In this document: positions 1-9,932 of the stretch, piece by piece
Position numbering within the stretch: the first letter of the stretch is position 1
How the letters are laid out: each line of letters begins with the position of its first letter
Source: Arthrobacter sp. HY1533
GTDB lineage: Bacteria > Actinomycetota > Actinomycetes > Actinomycetales > Micrococcaceae
Direction: 5' to 3'
Assembly (NCBI RefSeq): GCF_027568515.1
Contig: NZ_JANKZF010000001.1
Coordinates: 372,001 to 436,000, forward strand
DNA length: 64,000 bases
The notes under the pieces: generated by a model
Told to the model about the DNA's origin: nothing
The model's database searches: none
What the model saw: only the letters and a program-made list of their open reading frames with translations
Position numbers and translations under genes: made by a program

Positions 1-1209
1 GGTGAGGCGCTTGCCCACCTTGATGGCACCGGCCAGGGCGTGCGAGGACTCGATGGCGGGAATGATGCCTTCGGTCTGGCTCAGGAGCTTGAAGGCGTCC
101 ATGGCTTCGACGTCGGTGATGGGCTCGTAGGCGACGCGGCCGTTGTCGGCCAGGAAGGAGTGTTCCGGACCCACGCTGGGGTAGTCCAGGCCTGCGGAGA
201 TGGAGTGCGACTCGACGGTTTGGCCGTCGTCGTCCTGCATGAGGTAGGAACGGGCACCGTGCATGACGCCGGGGCGGCCCAGGGTGATGGCAGCCGCGTG
301 GCGGCCGGTTTCGACGCCGTCGCCGCCGGCCTCGAAGCCGTAGATCTTCACGGAGGGGTCATCCAGGAACGCATGGAACAGGCCAATGGCGTTGGAGCCG
401 CCGCCGATGCAGGCGCACAGGGCGTCGGGCAGGCGGCCGATCTGGTCAAGGATCTGGCCGCGGGCCTCCTCGCCGATGACCTCGTGGAAGAAGCGCACCA
501 TCGCGGGGAAGGGGTGTGCCCCGGCAACCGTGCCGAGCACGTAGTGGGTGTTGTCCACGTTGGCCACCCAGTCGCGGAGGGCGTCGTTGATGGCGTCCTT
601 GAGCGTCTGGGAACCGTTGGTCACAGGCACCACTGTGGCGCCGAGCAGCTGCATGCGGGCCACGTTCAGGGCCTGCCGGCGGCAGTCCTCGGCACCCATG
701 TAGACAACGCACTCGAGCCCGAGCAGCGCCGCGGCGGTGGCGCTGGCAACGCCGTGCTGGCCGGCGCCGGTTTCGGCGATGATGCGGGTCTTGCCCATGC
801 GCTTGGCCAGCAGTGCCTGGCCCAGGACGTTGTTGATCTTGTGCGATCCGGTGTGGTTGAGGTCCTCACGCTTGAGGAAGACCCGGGCGCCGCCGGCATG
901 TTCGCTGAAGCGCTTGGCCTCGGTGAGCAGCGAAGGGCGGCCGGAGTAGTTCTTGTTCAGCTCGGCAATCTCGGCGAGGAACTCGGGGTCAACCTTGGCC
1001 TTCTCGAAAGTTTCCTCAAGCTCGTCCAGGGCGGCGATGAGCGACTCGGGCATCCAGCGCCCGCCGTAGCTGCCAAAGTAGGGTCCGGGGGCATGCCGCA
1101 GGGAATGCTCCGGGGTTGTTCCTGCAGGGGCGCCGCCCTGCAGGAAGGCTGTTGCCGGATCCACCATGTCGGCGGGATCCTGAGACGAAGCTGCTGGCAC
1201 GTTGGCCAT
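1..1209 (-). CDS. trpB: Tryptophan synthase beta chain, 3' end outside window
   Basis: This is the beta subunit, which condenses indole and serine to tryptophan with PLP. 403 codons are open from an ATG at 1209 and run off the left edge, so the C-terminus is missing. The PLP-lysine motif HTGSHKINN, the [10 protein letters not shown] loop and the glycine-rich phosphate loop [10 protein letters not shown] are all present. The start is preceded by a GGTGGAAG ribosome site; an in-frame ATG lies 12 codons upstream at 1245 but has no better site. trpC is upstream on the same strand, separated by a terminator-like hairpin. The family assignment is certain. Confidence 0.97.
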   Translation of the reverse strand, partial: MANVPAASSQDPADMVDPATAFLQGGAPAGTTPEHSLRHAPGPYFGSYGGRWMPESLIAALDELEETFEKAKVDPEFLAEIAELNKNYSGRPSLLTEAKRFSEHAGGARVFLKREDLNHTGSHKINNVLGQALLAKRMGKTRIIAETGAGQHGVASATAAALLGLECVVYMGAEDCRRQALNVARMQLLGATVVPVTNGSQTLKDAINDALRDWVANVDNTHYVLGTVAGAHPFPAMVRFFHEVIGEEARGQILDQIGRLPDALCACIGGGSNAIGLFHAFLDDPSVKIYGFEAGGDGVETGRHAAAITLGRPGVMHGARSYLMQDDDGQTVESHSISAGLDYPSVGPEHSFLADNGRVAYEPITDVEAMDAFKLLSQTEGIIPAIESSHALAGAIKVGKRLT

Positions 1210-1351
1210 CACTTCCACCGTCCTCTTCCTGGATATGTACTGCATTAATGGTCTGTGGGCGGTGACACGCGGCGGGCTGCATGCCGCGCGTTCCGCACGT
1301 TGCCGCATGCGCTGCGGCAGTTACTGCTCCGGCGGGTGCCGGTGTGGAAAA

Positions 1352-1373
1352 GGCCCGCCCTTCTGGACGGGCC
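1352..1373 (-). terminator. Hairpin terminator or attenuator between trpC and trpB
   Basis: Read on the minus strand, GGCCCGTCC and GGGCGGGCC arms (one mismatch) enclose a four-base AGAA loop and are followed directly by TTTTCC. The hairpin starts 6 bases after the trpC stop and lies about 140 bases before trpB. It looks like an intrinsic terminator, which would make trpB expression partly independent of, or attenuated relative to, trpC. Confidence 0.65.
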
Positions 1374-1378
1374 CTTCC

Positions 1379-2194
1379 CTAGCGTGTGCTGATGGCCAGT
1401 GCCCCGGCCGCCTTGAATTCCGCGATCCGCTCGCGCGGGCTGGCGTCCTTCACGAGCGCCTCCCCCACGAGAATCGCGTGGGCGCCGTTGGCGCTGTAAT
1501 GCTCGACGTCGGCCACGTCGCGGACACCCGACTCGGCCACCACGATGGGCCCGGCCGGAATGTCCCCGGCGAGTGCGGCGAAGATGCCGCGGTCCACGTC
1601 GAGGGTTTTCAGGTTCCGGACGTTGATGCCGATGATCTTGGCACCGACAGCCACGGCCCGTTCAATTTCTTCCGCCGTGTGTGTTTCCACCACGGCGTTC
1701 ATGCCCAGCTGGTGTGTCAGTTCCAGGTAGCTTCGAAGGTCTTCGTCGCTGAGTGCGGCCACAATGAGCAGCACCAGGTCCGCGCCGTGGGCGCGGGCCT
1801 CCCAGATCATGTACTCATCGCAGGTGAAGTCCTTGCGCAGCACGGGGATGTCCACCGCGGCGCGCACTGCGTCCAGGTCGGCGAGCGAACCGCTGAAGCG
1901 GCGCTCCTCGGTCAGGACGCTGATGACCGACGCTCCGCCGTCGCGGTAGAGCGAGGCCAGGGCTGCTGGGTCGGCGATGCCGGCCAGGTCACCCTTGGAG
2001 GGGCTGCGGCGCTTGACCTCGGCAATGACCTTCAGGTCGGGCCGGTCGGACTTGTCGCCGTCCAGTGCAGCCCAGGCGTCCAGCGCCGGGGCCACGTGCA
2101 AGACCTGCTCCTTCAGCTGGGCCAGGCTGACCTTCTCCATGCGGACCGCCAAGTCCTCCCGGACTCCTGCAATGATGTCCAGCAAAACAGTCAC
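1379..2194 (-). CDS. trpC: Indole-3-glycerol phosphate synthase
   Basis: This enzyme closes the indole ring from CdRP, the step before tryptophan synthase. It is 271 residues, normal for stand-alone TrpC. The N-terminus contains the actinobacterial pattern LLDIIAGVREDLAVR, and the TIM-barrel landmarks IAEVKRRSPSKG, LRKDFTCDEY, VVETHTAEE, GINVRNLKT, VAESGV and LVGEALVK are in order; they supply the catalytic Lys and Glu residues. The start is GTG at 2194, two bases after the stop of the upstream small membrane protein, so the two genes are probably translationally coupled. Confidence 0.97.
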   Translation of the reverse strand: MTVLLDIIAGVREDLAVRMEKVSLAQLKEQVLHVAPALDAWAALDGDKSDRPDLKVIAEVKRRSPSKGDLAGIADPAALASLYRDGGASVISVLTEERRFSGSLADLDAVRAAVDIPVLRKDFTCDEYMIWEARAHGADLVLLIVAALSDEDLRSYLELTHQLGMNAVVETHTAEEIERAVAVGAKIIGINVRNLKTLDVDRGIFAALAGDIPAGPIVVAESGVRDVADVEHYSANGAHAILVGEALVKDASPRERIAEFKAAGALAISTR

Positions 2195-2196
2195 GG

Positions 2197-2472
2197 TTAG
2201 TGGCCGGTGTTCTTCAGCTTGCTGCCGCCAACACCGTAGCCTGCTGCGCGCAGAACCGGGCCGGCAATGAGGCCGACAACAATGATGCCCACGCCGATCC
2301 AGAACAAGGTCGTGGCGCTTTCGCCGATGACGAAGGCGATGCAGCCAACGATGGTGCCAACCAGCATGATGGTGACGCTGGTCCAGGCTGCCGGGCTGTT
2401 GCCGTGGCCCAGCTCGATGCTGTGGTCAATGGGCTCTTCCACGGATACTGTTGCAGCCGACTTGTTGCTCAT
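2197..2472 (-). CDS. HGxxPAAW family small membrane protein of the trp operon
   Basis: This 91-residue protein carries the diagnostic HGNSPAAW motif at residues 23-30, followed by two hydrophobic segments at about 32-49 and 55-74 and a short polar tail. The family (DUF6704 type) is known mainly from actinobacteria and often sits in tryptophan operons, but no biochemical role is established. Its position directly before trpC and after another Trp-operon membrane protein suggests a membrane function tied to tryptophan or its precursors; that is inference. ATG at 2472 has an AGGGAGA ribosome site. Confidence 0.85.
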   Translation of the reverse strand: MSNKSAATVSVEEPIDHSIELGHGNSPAAWTSVTIMLVGTIVGCIAFVIGESATTLFWIGVGIIVVGLIAGPVLRAAGYGVGGSKLKNTGH

Positions 2473-2579
2473 GGTAAATCTCCCTATTTAACGCGGATAC
2501 TAAAAATACATTCTGCCATTACTTGACCGCGGATTCCGAAAGCCGCACGGCGGGCGGACGGGCCGCTGCTGCGCGGGCC

Positions 2580-3236
2580 CTATTCCGTGGGGTCTTCGCC
2601 GCGGCTGAGGCTGTCCCAGCGGTCGATCTCGTCCATCGGCTGGTCCTTGCCGCCCACGGGGGCGGCCTTGGCGGCGTCGTACTTGCTGCGCACATTCCAG
2701 CCACGGCCAAGGAACAAAACCAGCAGCGCGGCGAGGGCCAGCACGGCGGCCGCAACGGCTGCCAGGACGGGGAAAAGCGTGGTGGTGGCATTGGAGGGCT
2801 GGCCCTCGATGCCGGTCGCGGCGCCCACCTCGGTCATGGCCGCGGTGGCGGGGTCGGCCAGGATGCCCAGCACGACGGCGATGATTCCCACCGCGCTGAG
2901 GAAGACAATCGCGGCGGTCACGTTGCGGGCAACCTTGCCGGCGATGGTGGTGGCCAGGGAGCCGGCCAGGGCCACGAGGGCCAGGGCGGAGACGGCAACG
3001 GCAGCCTTGGAGCCGGGGATGTCCAGGTCCGTCGTGGCCACCTCGCCGGGGCTGATGGCCACGTGGATCCAGGTCTGGGTGGTGGTGCCGAAGACGGCCA
3101 GGGCCGCCACCACGGCCAGCAGGATCAACGTGGACTTGCGCTGCCACGCGGGAACCCGCACCGCTGTGGTGTGCGGTGCGGGCAGTTCGCCGCCGTTCAC
3201 GTCGCTTTCGCCGGTTGCGGCGTTTTCCCTATTCAT
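2580..3236 (-). CDS. Trp biosynthesis-associated membrane protein
   Basis: This 218-residue integral membrane protein has four hydrophobic segments at about residues 35-52, 78-98, 107-126 and 153-177. A TTQTWIHV stretch follows the first segment and the cytoplasmic tail is acidic. It matches the actinobacterial TIGR02234 (Trp_oprn_chp) family, found between trpE and trpC. Its ATG overlaps the trpE stop (TGATG), so it is co-translated with trpE. The role is unknown; transport or sensing of a pathway intermediate is possible but unproven. A 107-base AT-rich gap separates it from the next gene and may hold an internal promoter, but no convincing -35/-10 pair is seen. Confidence 0.85.
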   Translation of the reverse strand: MNRENAATGESDVNGGELPAPHTTAVRVPAWQRKSTLILLAVVAALAVFGTTTQTWIHVAISPGEVATTDLDIPGSKAAVAVSALALVALAGSLATTIAGKVARNVTAAIVFLSAVGIIAVVLGILADPATAAMTEVGAATGIEGQPSNATTTLFPVLAAVAAAVLALAALLVLFLGRGWNVRSKYDAAKAAPVGGKDQPMDEIDRWDSLSRGEDPTE

Positions 3237-4786
3237 CAGTTTCCGCCAAACTTTGCATCGAGGTCACGCAGGGACGCTGCGGCGTGCACGGCGCGCAGGG
3301 GCGCGGCCGCCTTGTTCACGGTTTCCTCGGCCTCAGTCTCATTGACGGAGTCGGCAACAATGCCGCCGCCGGCCTGGACGTAGGCCTTGCCGCCGCGCAG
3401 CAGGGCCGAGCGGATGGCGATGGCCATGTCCATGTCGCCGGCGAAGTCCACGTAGCCCACCACGCCGCCGTAGATGCCGCGGCGGTGGGGTTCAAGTTCG
3501 TCGAGCAGGCGCAGGGCGCGCGGCTTGGGCGCACCGGACAGCGTGCCGGCCGGGAACGTTGCCGCCAGCACGTCGTAGGCGCTCTTGTCCGGGCTGAGCG
3601 TGCCCACCACCGTGGAGACCAGGTGCATGATGTGGCTGAAGCGCTCCACCTCCATGAACTGGGTGACATCCACTGTGCCGGGCTCGCAGACCTTGGAGAG
3701 GTCGTTGCGGGAAAGGTCCACGAGCATGAGGTGCTCGGAGCGTTCCTTGGCGTCGGCCAGCAGGTCCTTGGCCAGCAGCTTGTCATCCTCCACGGTGGCT
3801 CCGCGGGGGCGCGAGCCGGCGATGGGGTGGGTGATGACCTCGTTGCCCAGGACGCTGACCAGCGCCTCGGGTGAGGAGCCGACGATTGAGTAGGGGCGCC
3901 CGGAGGCATCCTCAAAGCTGTACAGGTACATGTAGGGGCTGGGGTTGGTGTTGCGCAGCACCCGGTAGACGTCCAGTGCGGAGGCCTCGTACACCATTTC
4001 AAAGCGGCGCGAGATGACAACCTGGAACACTTCGCCGTCCACGATGGCTTCCTTGCCGCGGTCAATCGCGGCGAGGTAATCGTTGCGGTCCCAGCGTTCC
4101 TGGACGCTGTCGGCAAAGGTGGCGGCCGGGGAGTCCAGCACCGACATGGGCTGGGCCACGGGGACGCGCAGCTGGGCAACCATGGCCTCGACGCGGGCCA
4201 CGGCGGCATGCCAGGCGTCGTCCACGTTGTCGTCCGTGCCGTTGGCGTTGATGGCGTTGGCGATCAGCAGCACGCTGCCCTCGTTGTTGTCGTGGACAGC
4301 CATGTCCGCGATCAGGTTCAGGGCAAGCTCGGGAAGTTCCAGGTCATCCAGCGGCGGGGACGGAAGCTTCTCCCAGTGCCGCACCGATTCCCACCCCACA
4401 AAGCCCACCAGGCCCGAGGTGAACGGCGGCAGGCCCTCGAAGCGATCGGTGGCCAGCAGCTTCAGGGTGGCCTCCATGGCCTCCACTGGGTTGCCTGCCA
4501 GGGGCACGCCCAGGGGCGGTTCCCCCTGCCAGAACGCCCCGCCGTCGTGCGTGGTCAAGGTGGCGCTGGAGCGCACGCCGATGAAGGAGTAGCGCGACCA
4601 GGCCCCGCCCACGGCGGCCGATTCCATCAGGAAGGTGCCCGGCGCGCCGGCGGCCAGGGAGCGGTACAGGCCGATGGGCGTCTGCGCGTCGGCCAGGACC
4701 TTGAGGTGGACGGGGATGACGCGGCGGGTGCGCGCGAGCTCCCTGAATTCGCTCAGGGAGGGGCTGATGACACCGAGATCTTGCAT
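3236..4786 (-). CDS. trpE: Anthranilate synthase component I
   Basis: TrpE makes anthranilate from chorismate with ammonia supplied by a TrpG subunit; no trpG lies in the window. The protein is 516 residues. An N-terminal FLMESA segment corresponds to the tryptophan feedback-binding LLESA motif. The C-terminal chorismate-binding fold shows HPIAGSRPRG, VDLSRNDLSKVCEPG, FPAGTLSGAPK and GIYGGVVGY. The ATG at 4786 was chosen because homology starts there; the frame stays open 35 codons further upstream, but that part overlaps hisI. Only 58 bases separate it from hisI, so the two are probably co-transcribed. Confidence 0.96.
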   Translation of the reverse strand: MQDLGVISPSLSEFRELARTRRVIPVHLKVLADAQTPIGLYRSLAAGAPGTFLMESAAVGGAWSRYSFIGVRSSATLTTHDGGAFWQGEPPLGVPLAGNPVEAMEATLKLLATDRFEGLPPFTSGLVGFVGWESVRHWEKLPSPPLDDLELPELALNLIADMAVHDNNEGSVLLIANAINANGTDDNVDDAWHAAVARVEAMVAQLRVPVAQPMSVLDSPAATFADSVQERWDRNDYLAAIDRGKEAIVDGEVFQVVISRRFEMVYEASALDVYRVLRNTNPSPYMYLYSFEDASGRPYSIVGSSPEALVSVLGNEVITHPIAGSRPRGATVEDDKLLAKDLLADAKERSEHLMLVDLSRNDLSKVCEPGTVDVTQFMEVERFSHIMHLVSTVVGTLSPDKSAYDVLAATFPAGTLSGAPKPRALRLLDELEPHRRGIYGGVVGYVDFAGDMDMAIAIRSALLRGGKAYVQAGGGIVADSVNETEAEETVNKAAAPLRAVHAAASLRDLDAKFGGN

Positions 4787-4844
4787 GGCTGTTTGGCTTT
4801 CTTCAGGGCGTACGGTCTGGCAAGGGTGCGGGCTGCGTGGGCGG

Positions 4845-5261
4845 CTATTCGCCGCGGCTGCCCACCACGGCGGCGAGTTCCCGGCCGTCAAAGCAGGTGG
4901 TGGTTCCGGTGTGGCAGGCGGCGCCCACCTGGTCGACGGTGATCAGCAGCGCGTCGCCGTCACAGTCCAGGGCCACAGACTTCACGTACTGGAAGTGGCC
5001 GGAGGTGTCGCCCTTGCGCCAGTATTCCTGGCGTGAGCGGGAGTAAAAGGTGACGCGGCCGGTGGTGAGCGTGCGGCGCAGGGCCTCGTTGTCCATCCAG
5101 CCCAGCATGAGGACGTCGCGGCTGTCGAACTGCTGGATCACGGCGGCGACCAGGCCGGCGGCGTCGTGCTTGAGCCTGGCGGCAACATCGGCGGGCAGTT
5201 CAAGGGGCGGCTGGCCCAGGGAATCGGCGGGCAGGGGCTGGGGTTCTGGGCTTTGCTGCAT
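4845..5261 (-). CDS. hisI: Phosphoribosyl-AMP cyclohydrolase
   Basis: This enzyme hydrolyses the adenine ring of PR-AMP, the third step of histidine synthesis. The 138 residues show the HisI signature: [25 protein letters not shown], the metal-binding LDCDGDALL and the zinc cysteines in [10 protein letters not shown]. The HisE domain is absent and is encoded separately at 8326-8589. The ATG at 5261 gives the usual family length with a short N-terminal extension; the longer open frame upstream has no homology. It leads into trpE, a his-trp linkage common in actinobacteria. Confidence 0.95.
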   Translation of the reverse strand: MQQSPEPQPLPADSLGQPPLELPADVAARLKHDAAGLVAAVIQQFDSRDVLMLGWMDNEALRRTLTTGRVTFYSRSRQEYWRKGDTSGHFQYVKSVALDCDGDALLITVDQVGAACHTGTTTCFDGRELAAVVGSRGE

Positions 5262-5408
5262 CACAGGCAATTCTAGTGCCACAAACGCCGCCCGGGCCCC
5301 ATTGAGGTTGGCAGGTGGACTTGGCGGGCGGGTGTTTGCCAAAAACGGGATCGGGTTGCGGCGGTTCCTGCTGACGCCGGCGGCCAATACATGCTAATTT
5401 CACAAGTG

Positions 5409-6053
5409 ATGCAATATGTAGAGCCGTCCCGTGAAGTCCTTGCCGAGACCCTGCTGGCCGCCGGTCCGGGAGCACCCACGCTGTGTGAAGGATGGCGGAC
5501 CCAGGAGCTGGCCGCGCACCTCTACCTGCGCGAGCACAATCCCCGCGTGGGCCTGGGCATGGTGCTCAAGCCCTGGAAAAAAGCCACGGACAAGGCCATT
5601 GCCGAGCTGGCCGCACAGTCCAGCACACCTGAAGCCTTTGCCGCCCTCGTGGAGAAGTTCCGCGCCGGGCCGCCCAAGCTTTCCCCGTTTGCCCTGAAGG
5701 CCGTTGACCACAGCGCAAACCTCACCGAATTCTTTGTCCACACAGAGGACGTCCGCCGGGCCACCGACCGCTGGGCGCCGCGCACCCTGGACGCCGGGTA
5801 CTCCCAGGCGCTGTGGGCCGAGCTGCTCAAGCGCGCGGCCATCCTGTACCGCGGCGTGGACCTGGGCATCATCCTGGTAAGCCCCGAGGGACCGCGCCAC
5901 GTGGCCAAGCGGGCACCGGTTTCCGTCGCCATCATCGGCGATCCCGGCGAACTGCTCCTGCACGCCAACGGACGCACGGGCCAGGCCCTGGTCTCATTCG
6001 AGGGCCAGCCTGACGCCGTCGCCCTGCTGCAGACGGCGGACGTGGGATTCTAG
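5409..6053 (+). CDS. TIGR03085 family metal-binding (DinB/mycothiol-fold) protein
   Basis: The protein has 214 residues from the ATG at 5409; an ATG at 5391 would add six. LCEGWRTQELAAHLYLREHN is the hallmark of the TIGR03085 branch of the DinB/maleylpyruvate-isomerase superfamily, four-helix proteins that often bind a divalent metal and, in actinobacteria, act with mycothiol. A second conserved patch, VDHSANLTEFFVHTEDVRRA, supplies further histidines. It is divergent from hisI and followed after 43 bases by another plus-strand gene. The substrate is unknown. Confidence 0.8.
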   Translation: MQYVEPSREVLAETLLAAGPGAPTLCEGWRTQELAAHLYLREHNPRVGLGMVLKPWKKATDKAIAELAAQSSTPEAFAALVEKFRAGPPKLSPFALKAVDHSANLTEFFVHTEDVRRATDRWAPRTLDAGYSQALWAELLKRAAILYRGVDLGIILVSPEGPRHVAKRAPVSVAIIGDPGELLLHANGRTGQALVSFEGQPDAVALLQTADVGF

Positions 6054-6096
6054 CTTCACCGTGGCCTGTGGCCACCCCTACTGGACGGAGCGGTTC

Positions 6097-6516
6097 ATGA
6101 GCACACCCGACTGGGGCAACGCCGGCACCAAGGACGACCCGTGGCTGCTGAAAACCCCTCCCGGCACCTCCGAATACACCATGCACCGCGACGAATCCGC
6201 GGATCCGCCGGAGCTCGTGTGCACAGTGGGCAAGACGGTCCTGAAGTACCAGCTGCGCCTCGTGGCAGACTTGGCGGCGATGCTTGCCGAGCACGGCGAC
6301 TGGATGGAACTGGGCAGCGCCGATGAACAGAAACCAGCCAAGGACGGCACCGTGGAGGCCTGGGGGCGCGCGGGAAGCAACCCCGTGGGCGGCTGGTACG
6401 GCCTGAAGAAGGGCTACCGCGGCAGGGTGGGCATGTACCTGCCGCCGCTGCTGGAGGCGCTGGGCCTGGCCGAGCTGGAACACAATCCGCGCAACAACAG
6501 GATGCGGGCACTTTAA
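6097..6516 (+). CDS. Conserved actinobacterial protein of unknown function
   Basis: This 139-residue protein starts at the ATG at 6097, which has a strong GGACGGAG site eight bases upstream. The sequence begins STPDWGNAGTKDDPWLLKTP and contains VGKTVLKYQLRLVADLAAML and a basic glycine/tyrosine-rich C-terminal part. I recall similar proteins as uncharacterised actinobacterial hypotheticals (possibly DUF6855-like, not certain). There is no signal peptide, membrane segment or recognisable catalytic motif. It is probably co-transcribed with the TIGR03085 gene and converges on hisF. Confidence 0.7.
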   Translation: MSTPDWGNAGTKDDPWLLKTPPGTSEYTMHRDESADPPELVCTVGKTVLKYQLRLVADLAAMLAEHGDWMELGSADEQKPAKDGTVEAWGRAGSNPVGGWYGLKKGYRGRVGMYLPPLLEALGLAELEHNPRNNRMRAL

Positions 6517-6529
6517 GCAAAAAAGCGTC

Positions 6530-6560
6530 GGGGTTGTTTTGGTGTTTTTTAAAACCCCCC
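6530..6560. terminator. Terminator-like hairpin between convergent genes
   Basis: GGGGTTGTTTT pairs imperfectly with AAAACCCC across a T-rich loop, just after the plus-strand gene that ends at 6516 and beyond the hisF stop at 6594. T and A runs on either side make it usable in both directions. Confidence 0.45.
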
Positions 6561-6593
6561 ACCCCCACTGCCCGTTCGCGTTGGGCCCGCCGG

Positions 6594-7364
6594 TCAGCGG
6601 ACCTCGTAGCCTGCCTCGCGGATGGCCTTCTTGACGTCGGCAATGGCATGGTCCGGACCAAAGTGGAACACGGAGGCTGCCAGCACGGCGTTGGCGCCGG
6701 CGGCAACCGCCGGCGGGAAGTGCTCCGGCTTGCCGGCACCTCCCGAGGCGATGATCGGGATGTGCACGGCGGCGCGGACCAGGCGGATGAGCTCCAGGTC
6801 GAAGCCCTCCTTGGTTCCGTCGGCGTCGATCGAGTTCAGCAGGATTTCGCCCACACCTCGGTCGGCAGCCTCCCTGGCCCATTCAATGGCATCGATGCCG
6901 GTGCCCTCGCGGCCACCGTGGGTGGTGACCTCAAAGCCCGACGGCGTGATGCCGCCCCGGGTGCGCCGCGCGTCAACGCTGAGCACCAGGACCTGCGAGC
7001 CGAAGCGGCGGGTGATCTCGTCAATGACCGCCGGGCGCGCAATGGCGGCCGTGTTGATGGAGGCCTTGTCGGCGCCGTGGCGCAGCAGCTTGTCCACGTC
7101 GGAGACCTCACGGACTCCCCCGCCCACCGTCAGCGGGATGAAGACCTGCTCGGCCGCGCGGGACACCACGTCAAAGGTGGTTTCCCGGTTGCCCGAGGAC
7201 GCCGTGACGTCCAGGAAGGTGAGCTCGTCGGCCCCGGCCAGGTCGTAGCGCTTGGCCAGCTCAACGGGATCGCCGGCGTCACGCAGGTTCTGGAACTTGA
7301 CGCCCTTGACCACGCGGCCGGCGTCGACGTCCAGGCAGGGAATGACTCGAATGGCAACACTCAT
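6594..7364 (-). CDS. hisF: Imidazole glycerol phosphate synthase cyclase subunit
   Basis: HisF uses ammonia from HisH to convert PRFAR to imidazole glycerol phosphate and AICAR. The 256-residue (beta/alpha)8 barrel contains both catalytic aspartates, in [15 protein letters not shown] near the N-terminus and in LVLSVDARR in the middle. The phosphate-binding motifs TVGGGVR and [12 protein letters not shown] are present. The ATG at 7364 follows an AGGGGACA site and lies 11 bases after the hisG stop, indicating an operon. hisH and hisA are not in the window. Confidence 0.97.
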   Translation of the reverse strand: MSVAIRVIPCLDVDAGRVVKGVKFQNLRDAGDPVELAKRYDLAGADELTFLDVTASSGNRETTFDVVSRAAEQVFIPLTVGGGVREVSDVDKLLRHGADKASINTAAIARPAVIDEITRRFGSQVLVLSVDARRTRGGITPSGFEVTTHGGREGTGIDAIEWAREAADRGVGEILLNSIDADGTKEGFDLELIRLVRAAVHIPIIASGGAGKPEHFPPAVAAGANAVLAASVFHFGPDHAIADVKKAIREAGYEVR

Positions 7365-7375
7365 GGTGTGTCCCC

Positions 7376-8221
7376 TTAGATGCGGCAGGCGTGGATGTTG
7401 CTGACCAGGATGGCGCGGGCGCCAAGGTCGTACAGCTCATCCATGATGCGGTTGGTGTCCTTGGCCAGGACCATGGAGCGCACGGCCACCCAGTCGGTGT
7501 CGCGCAGCGGGGAAACGGTGGGTGATTCCAGGCCGGGGGTCAGCGCCGTGGCCTTTTCCATGAGCTTCTTCGGCACATCGTAGTCCAGCAGCACGTACTG
7601 GCGTGCCACAAGGACGCTGTGCAGGCGGCGGATGAGGACCTCAAGGCCGGCCGGCGCCTTGACGCCGCGGCGGCCGATCAGCAGGGCCTCGGAGTTCAGG
7701 ATGGGCTCGCCGAAGATTTCCATGCCGGCGGCCTTGAGCGTGCTGCCGGTCTCCACGACGTCGGCAATGGCGTCCGCCACGCCCAGGCGCACGGAGGATT
7801 CCACGGCACCGTCGAGGCGGACCACGGAGGCCTTGATGCCCAGTTCGGCCAGGTATTCGCGCAGCAGGCCGTCGTAACTGGTGGCCAGGCGCTTGCCCTC
7901 CAGCTCTGCGGCGCTGGAGAAGTGCCCCACGGGCCCGGCAAAGCGGAACGTTGAGGCGGCGAAGCCCAGGGGCAGCAGTTCCTCGGCATCCACCTGGGCG
8001 TCCATCAGCAGGTCGCGGCCGGTGATGCCGACGTCGAGGGTGCCGGCGCCAACGTAGATGGCGATGTCGCGGGGGCGCAGGAAGAAGAATTCGACGTTGT
8101 TGTCAGCGTCAACCATGACCAGCTCGCGGGTATCGCGGCGCTGGCGGTAGCCGGCCTCGGCAAGCATGGCGGAGGCGGCTTCGGACAAGGAACCCTTGTT
8201 GGGTACGGCAACACGGAGCAT
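7376..8221 (-). CDS. hisG: ATP phosphoribosyltransferase, long form
   Basis: HisG is the first, histidine-inhibited step of the pathway. It is 281 residues, the long form with a C-terminal regulatory domain, which removes the need for HisZ. The start [16 protein letters not shown] and the PRPP-binding region with [20 protein letters not shown] and [14 protein letters not shown] are typical. The C-terminal ACT-like part ends [17 protein letters not shown]. The ATG at 8221 was chosen by homology; the frame upstream is open for 15 more codons. Confidence 0.96.
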   Translation of the reverse strand: MLRVAVPNKGSLSEAASAMLAEAGYRQRRDTRELVMVDADNNVEFFFLRPRDIAIYVGAGTLDVGITGRDLLMDAQVDAEELLPLGFAASTFRFAGPVGHFSSAAELEGKRLATSYDGLLREYLAELGIKASVVRLDGAVESSVRLGVADAIADVVETGSTLKAAGMEIFGEPILNSEALLIGRRGVKAPAGLEVLIRRLHSVLVARQYVLLDYDVPKKLMEKATALTPGLESPTVSPLRDTDWVAVRSMVLAKDTNRIMDELYDLGARAILVSNIHACRI

Positions 8222-8260
8222 GGGAAAAGTTCTTTCAGTCGAGTTCAGGCAAAAGGCGGC

Positions 8261-8280
8261 CGGCACAGTTTTCTGTGCCG
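8261..8280 (-). terminator. Short hairpin between hisE and hisG
   Basis: CGGCACAG and CTGTGCCG form a perfect 8-bp stem with a four-base loop, followed on the minus strand by GCCGCCTTTTGCC. It sits in the 104-base gap between hisE and hisG and may attenuate read-through. The T run is short and displaced, so it is a weak terminator at best. Confidence 0.45.
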
Positions 8281-8325
8281 CATTTCAGGGACGGGTTTCT
8301 TGCATCGATTGGCCACAAGTGGTGG

Positions 8326-8589
8326 CTACAGATGCTTGTAGACGTCCTGAAGGGTCAGGCCTTTTGCGATCATCATGACCTGCAGGTGGTAGAACAGCTG
8401 GGAAATCTCCTCGGCGCAGGCTTCTTCCGATTCATACTCGGCGGCCATCCACACCTCGGCGGCTTCCTCAACCACTTTCTTGCCAATACCGTGGATGCCG
8501 GATTCAAGTTCGGCGACGGTACGGGAGCCAGCGGGCCGGGCTGCGGCTTTGGCGCTGAGCTCATCAAAAAGGGATTCGAAGGTCTTCAC
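8326..8589 (-). CDS. hisE: Phosphoribosyl-ATP pyrophosphatase
   Basis: HisE hydrolyses PR-ATP to PR-AMP, between the HisG and HisI steps. The 87-residue protein is all-helical and belongs to the MazG-like superfamily. The conserved acidic pairs lie in [18 protein letters not shown] and [19 protein letters not shown], where they bind magnesium. The start is taken as GTG at 8589 (product begins [11 protein letters not shown]), preceded by a GGTGGA site; the open frame upstream runs into a palindromic repeat and is not homologous. Confidence 0.95.
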   Translation of the reverse strand: MKTFESLFDELSAKAAARPAGSRTVAELESGIHGIGKKVVEEAAEVWMAAEYESEEACAEEISQLFYHLQVMMIAKGLTLQDVYKHL

Positions 8590-8679
8590 GCAGTCCACCT
8601 TACCGGCCCGCCCGGCGCATCGCGGATTTTGGGACGCGGCTTGTCCAGCATGTGAACACTCCGCGCCGCCGCCCAAATG

Positions 8680-8751
8680 CGCATGGCCGCACCTTTCGCG
8701 CTTGTCGGCGGTCAGTTGACACCGGTTGAGCGGGAAAGGTGCGGCCATGCG
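8680..8751. repeat. Long inverted repeat between ribH and hisE
   Basis: Two perfect 18-base arms, CGCATGGCCGCACCTTTC at 8680-8697 and its complement at 8734-8751, enclose a 36-base loop; the stem extends by four pairs (CGCT/AGCG) after one mismatch. It lies 25 bases downstream of the ribH stop and 91 bases upstream of hisE. The inner core CCGCACCTTTC...GAAAGGTGCGG and the loop word GCGGTCAG recur in the hairpin at 36363-36424, so this is probably a dispersed element that also serves as terminator. Confidence 0.8.
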
Positions 8752-8775
8752 TCGATGGTGCGGTTGTGGTGGAGC

Positions 8776-9928
<1,153 letters not shown>

Positions 9929-9932
<4 letters not shown>

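Noticed and set aside
1016-1282. Leader peptide for trp attenuation upstream of trpB
   Set aside because: The small frame in the trpC-trpB gap contains no tryptophan codons in its leader part and overlaps trpB in another frame.
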